From Selenomonadaceae bacterium (GTDB lineage: Bacteria; Bacillota; Negativicutes; Selenomonadales; Selenomonadaceae): a stretch of DNA of 5,057 nucleotides. Where the stretch lies: contig JAFPCE010000085.1 in the NCBI GenBank assembly GCA_017390245.1, positions 1-5,057 on the forward strand, given 5' to 3'. The translations under genes were made by a program, and so were the position numbers. Positions 1-5,057 of the stretch are shown here, one piece after another. Numbering within the stretch: the first letter of the stretch is position 1; each line of letters opens with the position of its first letter. The notes beneath the pieces are model-generated. The model was not told where the DNA came from and did no database searches. It saw only the letters and a program-made list of their open reading frames with translations.

Positions 1-11
1 GATTAAATCAA

Positions 12-39
12 ATGACAGAATATTATTATAGCCTATGTT
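12..39 (+). promoter_or_regulatory. Weak candidate sigma-70-type promoter ahead of the efflux operon
   Basis: A -35-like ATGACA (12-17, one mismatch to TTGACA) is followed after 16 bases by TATGTT (34-39), which keeps the important first, second and last bases of TATAAT. Transcription would start near 45-47 and give a leader of about 50 bases before the GTG start at 99. The surrounding AT-rich tract (18-30) offers other -10-like TATTAT words whose -35 would lie at or beyond the window edge, so the choice is not firm. No convincing inverted repeat that could serve as a TetR operator was found between 1 and 98. Confidence 0.25.
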
Positions 40-84
40 AAGTTGATGCAAAGAAGCTGTAGCAGAATTTATGAGTTAAAGAAT

Positions 85-91
85 GAGGGGG
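85..91 (+). promoter_or_regulatory. Ribosome binding site deciding the GTG start of the adaptor gene
   Basis: GAGGGGG lies seven bases before the GTG at 99. An in-frame TGA stop at 84-86 excludes any earlier start, and the only ATG between it and 99 (83-85) is in another frame. This fixes GTG 99 as the start although it is not ATG. Confidence 0.7.
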
Positions 92-98
92 AAGTGTA

Positions 99-1088
99 GT
101 GGGAACAGGCAGGAAAAAGCTATTGCTGTTAGTGGTACTACTGATAGCAGCAGGTGGTATTTATTTTGGATGGCAGCAGTCAAGAACTGAAAAGGATGCT
201 ATGACCTTTTATGGCAATGTGGATGTTAAGGAGGTTTCTCTGGCTTTTCGCCAAAGTGACAGAATCAGTGAAATTTTAGTGGAGGAGGGGCAGCAGGTCT
301 CTAAGGGACAGGTGCTGGCAAAGCTGGATACAAAGGAACTTGAGCTGCAGCTGCTGAAGCTTCAAGCTGAGCAGCAAGGACAGAACAGCAATGTAGCAAA
401 GCTGCATAATGGAAACCGCAGTGAGGATATTGCTAAAGCCAGGGAACGGGTGCGGCAAATGCAGTCCAGCCGTGACCATGCTCAAGGTCTTTATGAGAGA
501 AAGCTGGATATATTTAATTCCGTAGCTGGAATCAGCCAGCAGGAACTGGATAATTCCTATCATGATTTTGAGGCCAAGGAGGCTGCTTTAGCTGAGGCAG
601 AAGCGAATTTGCAGGAAATGATAGCTGGTGCAAGAATTGAGGATGTGCAGGGAGCTGAGGCTAAGCTTAAATCTATTGATGCCGAAATACAGCGCTTGCA
701 ATATCTCATAACTCAGTGTGAACTGACAGCGCCAGAGGCAGGTATTATCCGTTCACGGCTTTTAGAACCTGGAGATATGGCAGGTCCAAATAAACCAGTC
801 TTTAAGCTGTCACCTCAAGGGAAGAAATGGATAAAGATATATGTTCCTGAAACAAAGCTGGCTGAAATTTATGAGGGCAAAGAAGCGAAGATATTTATTG
901 ACAGCCAGCAGGGCAAGGCAATTACAGGCCAGGTTGGTTATATTTCAGAAACAGCAGAATTTACGCCGAAAAATGTGCAGACAGAAGAGCTTAGGACAGA
1001 CTTAGTATATGAAGTTCATATTATGGTAGATGATGAGGATAATTTATTGCGCATGGGCATGCCTGCCACTGTAAAATTTGAAGAATAG
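99..1088 (+). CDS. ybhG: HlyD-family periplasmic adaptor (membrane fusion) subunit, YbhG-like
   Basis: This 329-residue protein is close in length to E. coli YbhG (about 330). It should sit in the periplasm, anchored in the inner membrane, and bridge the ABC pump to a TolC-like outer-membrane channel. Residues 5-7 (RKK) precede one hydrophobic anchor at 8-25; there is no lipobox cysteine. A first half lipoyl-like domain (38-77) contains the VEEGQQVSKGQVLAKLD motif. Residues 78-207 are rich in Q, E, A and L and form a long coiled-coil hairpin; its tip region carries ISQQELD (145-151), which resembles the channel-contacting tip of AcrA-type adaptors. The second lipoyl half follows (LTAPEAGII, 209-217, to LEPGD), then a beta-barrel domain with ISETAEFTPKNVQT, a stretch typical of YbhG relatives. 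The C-terminal GMPATVKF is the usual family ending, so the gene looks complete. Start is GTG, fixed by the upstream stop and a strong ribosome site. The substrate cannot be read from sequence. Confidence 0.9.
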   Translation: MGTGRKKLLLLVVLLIAAGGIYFGWQQSRTEKDAMTFYGNVDVKEVSLAFRQSDRISEILVEEGQQVSKGQVLAKLDTKELELQLLKLQAEQQGQNSNVAKLHNGNRSEDIAKARERVRQMQSSRDHAQGLYERKLDIFNSVAGISQQELDNSYHDFEAKEAALAEAEANLQEMIAGARIEDVQGAEAKLKSIDAEIQRLQYLITQCELTAPEAGIIRSRLLEPGDMAGPNKPVFKLSPQGKKWIKIYVPETKLAEIYEGKEAKIFIDSQQGKAITGQVGYISETAEFTPKNVQTEELRTDLVYEVHIMVDDEDNLLRMGMPATVKFEE

Positions 1089-1102
1089 GGCAGAAGCATT
1101 TG

Positions 1103-1108
1103 AGAGGG
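1103..1108 (+). promoter_or_regulatory. Ribosome binding site supporting the ATG 1114 start of the ATPase gene
   Basis: AGAGGG lies five bases before the ATG at 1114. The reading frame stays open upstream to a TTG at 1078, which would overlap the adaptor gene by 11 bases and has no comparable site at the right distance. The 12 extra residues from the TTG start do not resemble the missing first strand of an ABC domain, so the ATG is preferred. Confidence 0.6.
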
Positions 1109-1113
1109 ACATT

Positions 1114-2601
1114 ATGAGTGAAGGTGAAAAATATCTGGCAGAAGGGGTTTTACTGCATAATGTAAAGCTGAAGGTGAAGCAAGGCAGTATTACAGGCATA
1201 GCAGGCCCAGATGGTGCTGGTAAAACTACTTTATTGCGTATGGTCTGCGGCTTAATTCCTCTGGGAAGTGATAACAGCCTGAGGGTATTGGACATGGACA
1301 TTAAGCTTCATGCGGAAAAGGTGCAGGGGCTTATTAGCTATATGCCCCAGAAATTTGGTTTATATGAAGATTTAACTGTGCAGGAAAATATTGATTTATA
1401 TGCAGAGCTGCATGATGTCCCAAAAGCTCTGCAGGCGGACAGGGTTACCCAGCTGCTAAAGCTTACGGATATGGAAGCTTTTACCAGCAGACTGGCAGGC
1501 AGGCTGTCAGGCGGCATGAAGCAGAAGCTTGGACTGATATGTACATTAGTGGCTAGTCCCAAGCTATTGGTTCTGGATGAGCCTTCAGTAGGTGTAGATC
1601 CTTTATCCAGGCGTGAAATATGGGAGATTATCCAGCAGCAGGTGGCAGAAGGCTTAACAGTTCTAGTTAGTACTGCTTATCTGGAAGAAGCGCAGAAATG
1701 CCAGCAGATTTATATGCTGGATAAAGGCGGCTTGCTGGCCAGTGGCAAATTCAATGATTTGCAGCAGGAATGGCCTAAAGGTTTAAAGGGCCTGGGGGGC
1801 GATACATCTAAGGTACAAATTAAGGCAAATAATGAAGAAACGGCAAATACAGAAAACAAATCTATAGATATACGTGTAAAAAATCTTGTTAAGCGCTTTG
1901 GTGATTTTACAGCAGTAGATAATACTTCTTTTCAAGTGCAGCAAGGGGAAATCTTTGGCATGCTTGGTCCTAATGGTGCAGGCAAAACTACTACCTTTCG
2001 CATGCTATGTGGTCTCTTGCCAGCAACCTCAGGGGAGCTGGAGGTAGCCGTCATAGATGTGAGGAAAAACCGCCGGCAGGCCAGGGAAGGCATTGGCTAT
2101 GTAGCACAGAAATTTTCCTTGTATGGCAATCTGACTGCTTATGAAAATCTCAGGTTTTATGGTGGTATATACGGGTTAAAAGGTAAAAATTTGCAGGAGA
2201 GAATTCTGGAGGTGTCAGATGAGCTTGGGTTAACTGACAGACAGCAGATAAATAGTGAGATGCTGCCATTAGGCTATAAACAGAGGCTGTCTATGGCGGC
2301 AGCACTGCTGCACAAGCCGAAAATTCTCTTTCTGGATGAGCCTACCAGCGGCATTGATCCTTTAGCACGCAAGGTTTTCTGGCAGCAGATTGATAAATTG
2401 GCAAAGTCTGGTACTACTATTATCGTCACAACCCATTTTATGGAGGAGGCAGACTACTGCCACCGCATTATGATTCAGGATCAGGGGAAAATGCTGGCTA
2501 TTGGCAGTCCAGATGAAATTCGTAAATCAATGAATATGCTGGATAAATCCATGAATGATATTTTTATTGCCATAGTAGAAAAAAACAGGGAAGGAAGGTG
2601 A
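1114..2601 (+). CDS. ybhF: Tandem-domain ABC transporter ATPase, YbhF-like
   Basis: This cytoplasmic motor subunit carries two nucleotide-binding domains in one 495-residue chain (from ATG 1114; a TTG start at 1078 would give 507). Domain 1: Walker A GPDGAGKT (31-38), Q-loop Q79 in YMPQKFGLYEDLT, signature LSGGMKQKL (131-139), Walker B LLVLDEP (151-157), D-loop VGVDP, and tyrosine 189 (STAYLEEA) where the switch histidine is expected. Domain 2: A-loop F262, Walker A GPNGAGKT (285-292), Q332 in YVAQKFSLYGNLT, degenerate signature LPLGYKQRL (384-392), Walker B ILFLDEP (404-410), and canonical H441 (TTHFMEEA). The GPDGAGKT, YMPQKFGLYEDLT and LPLG motifs closely match E. coli YbhF. Two oddities: domain 1 begins almost at its A-loop (Y7), and the linker between domains (about 200-250) is much shorter than in E. 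coli YbhF (578 residues). The gene follows the adaptor by 25 bases and is four bases before the first permease. Powering of the YbhSR-like channel is inferred from homology and context. Confidence 0.92.
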   Translation: MSEGEKYLAEGVLLHNVKLKVKQGSITGIAGPDGAGKTTLLRMVCGLIPLGSDNSLRVLDMDIKLHAEKVQGLISYMPQKFGLYEDLTVQENIDLYAELHDVPKALQADRVTQLLKLTDMEAFTSRLAGRLSGGMKQKLGLICTLVASPKLLVLDEPSVGVDPLSRREIWEIIQQQVAEGLTVLVSTAYLEEAQKCQQIYMLDKGGLLASGKFNDLQQEWPKGLKGLGGDTSKVQIKANNEETANTENKSIDIRVKNLVKRFGDFTAVDNTSFQVQQGEIFGMLGPNGAGKTTTFRMLCGLLPATSGELEVAVIDVRKNRRQAREGIGYVAQKFSLYGNLTAYENLRFYGGIYGLKGKNLQERILEVSDELGLTDRQQINSEMLPLGYKQRLSMAAALLHKPKILFLDEPTSGIDPLARKVFWQQIDKLAKSGTTIIVTTHFMEEADYCHRIMIQDQGKMLAIGSPDEIRKSMNMLDKSMNDIFIAIVEKNREGR

Positions 2602-2605
2602 GCTG

Positions 2606-3730
2606 ATGCTAAGAGCAGGACGTTTACTGGTTTTAATCAAGAAGGAATTCTGCCAGATAAAACGGGACAGCAGTACTCTTTTAATGGGAGTAGTTCTGCC
2701 AATTATATTAATCATTATCATGGGCTATGGCATGTCCCTGGATGTGAAAAATGTGCCAGTAGCTGTTGTCCTTGAGGACAGCTCGCCATCTGCCAGGGAA
2801 GTAGTAAGCTTTGTCAATGGTTCAGAATATTTTTCCCCTAGCTATACCCACAGTCTGGCCGAAGCCAGAAAAATGCTGGAAAGACATGAGGCAGATGCTA
2901 TATTGGTGGTGCCAAATGATTTTAGCGCTGATTTTGCCAGGGGCAATGGCAGGCTGCAGCTGATATTAAACGGGGTTGAGTCCATTACGGCCATGTCAGC
3001 CCAGCGTTATATTGAGGGTGCTGTACTTAGTAATGTGATGACAAAAAATCTGGCTAGTATGGAAATTGCCGAGACTGGCTTTGGCCAGATAACTGTAGAA
3101 AGCAGAATCTGGTTTAACGATGCTAATACCAGTACCTGGTTCTTTGTACCGGGAATTATGATGATGGTACTGACTCTGTGCGGAGTTTTTCTCACTGCTG
3201 TGGTAATGGCCAGGGAATGGGAAAGAGGCACATTGGAAGCATTGTTTGTAACGCCGGCCAAGCTTTTGGAAATAGTGCTGGCCAAATTAATTCCTTATTT
3301 TTGTGTGGCATTTTGCGGCTTCTGCCTGTGTCTGGGAGTGGGCATATTCCTGTATGATTTGCCAGTGCGGGGATCATTGGTAATTATTTTACTGGTGTCT
3401 ATGCTGTACATAATTGTGGCTCTGGGGCTGGGCTTAACCATTTCGGCTATGACTAAAAACCAGTTTTTAGCCTGCCAGGTATCTCTGCTTATCAGTTTTT
3501 TGCCATCTATGATGCTGTCAGGCTTTTTGTTTGATTTACATTCCCAGCCATTGGCCATCAGGATTATCAGTGAAATATTCCCAACAACCCATTATCTGCA
3601 ATTACTGAAATCCCTGCTGCTGACTGGCAATTACTGGCCGCTAATCATGGAGAAATCCATGATTCTGCTGGGGTATGGACTGGTGTTTACAGGATTGGCT
3701 TTTAAATTAACCAAAAGAAGGGCAGGTTAG
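2606..3730 (+). CDS. ybhS: ABC-2 type permease subunit, YbhS-like
   Basis: This 374-residue inner-membrane protein (E. coli YbhS is 377) has the ABC-2 layout: a cytoplasmic amphipathic start (KKEFCQIKRDSS, 12-23), membrane segment 1 (25-45, with P32 and GYGMSLD), a large extracytoplasmic domain (about 46-177), and five further segments near 179-202, 228-250, 257-281, 288-309 and 345-366. Family markers include VESRIWFN (164-171) just before segment 2, AREWERGTLEAL (202-213), which is the cytoplasmic coupling region that contacts the ATPase, MTKNQF (282-287), LPSMMLSGF (299-307) and FPTTHYL (325-331). It should pair with the next gene product as a heterodimeric channel. ATG at 2606 is preceded by GGAAGG (2593-2598), seven bases upstream, and starts four bases after the ATPase stop, so translation is probably coupled. 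Segment 3 contains four cysteines (233, 237, 240, 242), which is unusual. Confidence 0.9.
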   Translation: MLRAGRLLVLIKKEFCQIKRDSSTLLMGVVLPIILIIIMGYGMSLDVKNVPVAVVLEDSSPSAREVVSFVNGSEYFSPSYTHSLAEARKMLERHEADAILVVPNDFSADFARGNGRLQLILNGVESITAMSAQRYIEGAVLSNVMTKNLASMEIAETGFGQITVESRIWFNDANTSTWFFVPGIMMMVLTLCGVFLTAVVMAREWERGTLEALFVTPAKLLEIVLAKLIPYFCVAFCGFCLCLGVGIFLYDLPVRGSLVIILLVSMLYIIVALGLGLTISAMTKNQFLACQVSLLISFLPSMMLSGFLFDLHSQPLAIRIISEIFPTTHYLQLLKSLLLTGNYWPLIMEKSMILLGYGLVFTGLAFKLTKRRAG

Positions 3731-3736
3731 AGAGCC

Positions 3737-4888
3737 ATGGAGTTTATCAATAATCTGAAAAGCTTTTGCCAGCGTCTTTTTTTCATGGTACAGAAGGAGC
3801 TCTTAACTACCCTGAAGGATAAGAGAATGCGGGTAATGATGATTGTGCCTGCACTGACACAGGGCTTCCTTTTTGGTTATGCTGCCAGCTATAATCTGGA
3901 TGAAGTGCCCTATGCTGTGGTGGATATGGATCATAGCGAAGAGTCACGGCAGTTATTAGCTCATTTTCAGGGAAATAAAAGCTTCCAGCTGGTGGCGGTA
4001 CTGGATAATGTTAAGGGCATTAAGGAGATTGTGGATAGCGAAAAAGCTATGGTGGCGGTGGTAATTCCCCAGAATTTTGCCAGACACTTAGCTCAAGGGG
4101 AAAATACCCCAGTACAATTGATAGCTGATGGCAGAAACAGCTCTACGGCAGGCATTGCCATGGGCTATTGCTCAAATATAATAAATGCTTATAATATTGA
4201 GAGGGCAAAAAATGCTGGTCTGGCAGGAAAAAATGCTTCCCTGGGTATGATACAGGTGGAAAGCCGTACCTGGTACAATCCCAACCAGCTTACCAGATGG
4301 ATTTTTTCCCCAGGCCTTATTGCTATGATAGCCTTTGTGCAAGTATTGCTGCTGGCAGGTATGTCCATTGCCAAAGAACGTGAGCAGGGCAGCTTTGACC
4401 AGCTGATGGTGACGCCTCTTTCGCCAGTAGAAATACTGCTGGGAAAGGCAGTTGTGCCAATGCTGGTAGGCGTAGTACAGAGTACCATGCTGTTTCTCAT
4501 TGCCAGATTCTGGTTTGAGATTCCTTTTGCTGGCAGTGTAGTGGATTTGTATATACTGCTGCTTATCTTCATGCTGAGCCTGACAGGGGCAGGTTTGATG
4601 ATTTCGGCAGTTTCTGCTACCATGCAGCAGGTTATGGTGTATTTAATGGTATTAATGATGCCGATGGTGCTTTTATCTGGCATTGCCACGCCTATTAATA
4701 ATATGCCTGAAATCCTGCAGCTCTGTACCTGGGCAGATCCCCTGCGCTTTGCCGTAGACGGCGTGAGAAGGATTTATTTAGAAGGGGCAGCATTAGGTGA
4801 TTTAAGTGAAAATATTGCAGCTTTGCTGGCTATAGCAGGTATAACTCTGCCAGGGGCAGGCTGGTTATTTTATAACAGGTCTGTATAA
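3737..4888 (+). CDS. ybhR: ABC-2 type permease subunit, YbhR-like
   Basis: This 383-residue inner-membrane protein (E. coli YbhR is 368) is the second half of the channel. Residues 1-16 precede VQKELLTTLKDKRMR (18-32), the usual amphipathic entry. Segment 1 is about 33-51; the external domain spans about 52-187 and includes LIADGRNSSTAG (128-139), a recognisable YbhR-family stretch. VESRTWYNPN (174-183) leads into segment 2 (188-212). AKEREQGSFDQLMVTPLS (212-229) is the cytoplasmic coupling segment. Further membrane segments lie near 238-262, 268-292, 298-318 and 360-379; MQQV (296-299) and MMPMVLLSG (307-315) are family markers. It is paralogous to the preceding permease, sharing the VESR-W-aromatic-N and E-x-E-x-G motifs. 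The ATG lies six bases after the previous stop. Only a weak site (AGG 3724-3726 or AGAG 3731-3734) precedes it, so coupling from the upstream gene is likely. An internal ATG (codon 17) would remove the first 16 residues but also part of the entry helix. Confidence 0.9.
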   Translation: MEFINNLKSFCQRLFFMVQKELLTTLKDKRMRVMMIVPALTQGFLFGYAASYNLDEVPYAVVDMDHSEESRQLLAHFQGNKSFQLVAVLDNVKGIKEIVDSEKAMVAVVIPQNFARHLAQGENTPVQLIADGRNSSTAGIAMGYCSNIINAYNIERAKNAGLAGKNASLGMIQVESRTWYNPNQLTRWIFSPGLIAMIAFVQVLLLAGMSIAKEREQGSFDQLMVTPLSPVEILLGKAVVPMLVGVVQSTMLFLIARFWFEIPFAGSVVDLYILLLIFMLSLTGAGLMISAVSATMQQVMVYLMVLMMPMVLLSGIATPINNMPEILQLCTWADPLRFAVDGVRRIYLEGAALGDLSENIAALLAIAGITLPGAGWLFYNRSV

Positions 4889-4944
4889 CAGGCGGAAGCT
4901 GTTAGTAAATTTATGGAAGTTGTGTAAGAGGGTGCAAGCGGTAT
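4889..4944 (+). other. Spacer between permease and regulator genes, no terminator seen
   Basis: These 56 bases contain no GC-rich stem followed by a T-run and no convincing promoter. A four-codon ORF from ATG 4913 is meaningless. An AAGAGGG ribosome site (4926-4932) lies 12 bases before the regulator start. Read-through from the efflux genes into the regulator is therefore plausible. Confidence 0.5.
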
Positions 4945-5057
4945 ATGGCTGAAAGAAAAACTACAAGAGAGCAGCGGGAGGATGGACGGCTGACAAAGGA
5001 AAAGCTTATAGAATGTGCAGGAAAGCTGGCTGCCCAGAAGGGCTTTGCCCTAGTTAC
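4945..5057 (+). CDS. TetR-family transcriptional regulator, N-terminal part (cut by window edge)
   Basis: Thirty-seven complete codons are visible. After a charged lead (MAERKTTREQREDGR), the segment LTKEKLIECAGKLAAQKGFA (residues 16-35) fits the first helix and turn of TetR DNA-binding domains, which typically read 'I-L-x-A-A-x-x-L-F-x-x-x-G-F/Y' with threonines next. The frame is closed upstream by TAA at 4906-4908, and ATG 4945 is the only start codon in frame after it. The ligand-binding part lies outside the window, so its subfamily cannot be decided. By context it could be the repressor of the exporter operon, like CecR (YbiH) for E. coli ybhGFSR, but it could equally be the first gene of a separate unit to the right. 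Co-direction and a 56-base gap favour a link. Confidence 0.72.
   Translation, partial: MAERKTTREQREDGRLTKEKLIECAGKLAAQKGFALV

Noticed and set aside
1..98. Possible TetR operator (inverted repeat) in the leader
   Set aside because: Only short matches such as CTG-TAG-CAG (57-65) and AATATT (19-24) were found, which are expected by chance and too short for a TetR site.
276..563. Minus-strand ORF of 95 codons inside the adaptor gene
   Set aside because: It lies wholly within a well-supported coding gene, its product resembles no domain I recognise, and no promoter or ribosome site was evident.
1192..2000. DNA similarity between the two Walker A regions as a possible repeat element
   Set aside because: The similarity follows from the two homologous ATPase domains in one protein (ancient internal duplication), not from a mobile or regulatory repeat.
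3007..3558. Three overlapping minus-strand ORFs inside the first permease gene
   Set aside because: They overlap each other and a clearly coding gene in several frames, with no recognisable motif, as expected of chance ORFs.
4189..4689. Minus-strand ORF of 166 codons inside the second permease gene
   Set aside because: It is long but is antisense to conserved membrane-helix codons; its serine- and isoleucine-rich product shows no family motif and looks like a compositional shadow.
4889..4944. Rho-independent terminator after the second permease
   Set aside because: No stable stem with a following T-run could be formed by eye in this spacer.

Overview
The window holds one compact, plus-strand ABC exporter operon of the YbhGFSR type (multidrug / xenobiotic efflux class), followed by the first 37 codons of a TetR-family regulator that runs off the right edge. 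All five genes point the same way with very short spacers (25, 4, 6 and 56 bases), so a single transcript is likely.

Layout: 1-98 is the leader, with a weak candidate promoter and a clear ribosome binding site. 99-1088 is an inner-membrane-anchored HlyD/YbhG-like periplasmic adaptor. 1114-2601 is a YbhF-like ATPase with two nucleotide-binding domains in one chain. 2606-3730 and 3737-4888 are two related ABC-2 permeases (YbhS-like, then YbhR-like), each with six predicted membrane segments and a large external domain after the first. 4889-4944 is a short spacer without a visible terminator. 4945 to the window end is the N-terminal helix-turn-helix region of a TetR-family repressor.

How the parts work together (inference from the family): the two permeases form a heterodimeric channel in the inner membrane, the tandem ATPase docks on it from the cytoplasm, and the adaptor links the pump to an outer-membrane channel of the TolC type, which is not encoded here. 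The TetR-like protein is the obvious candidate sensor/repressor. In E. coli the equivalent regulator (cecR/ybiH) lies upstream of ybhGFSR; here a TetR gene lies downstream.

Organism: a periplasmic adaptor with a coiled-coil hairpin implies a two-membrane cell, while the AT-leaning sequence, frequent AGA/AGG/ATA codons, strong GAGGG-type ribosome binding sites and GTG start look like Firmicutes. The combination suggests a Negativicutes member (diderm Firmicutes); this is inference, not proof.

I do not see an undescribed system. The points worth a second look lie in the ATPase: mirror-image loss of catalytic motifs in its two halves, a first domain that starts unusually late, and a linker much shorter than in E. 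coli YbhF.
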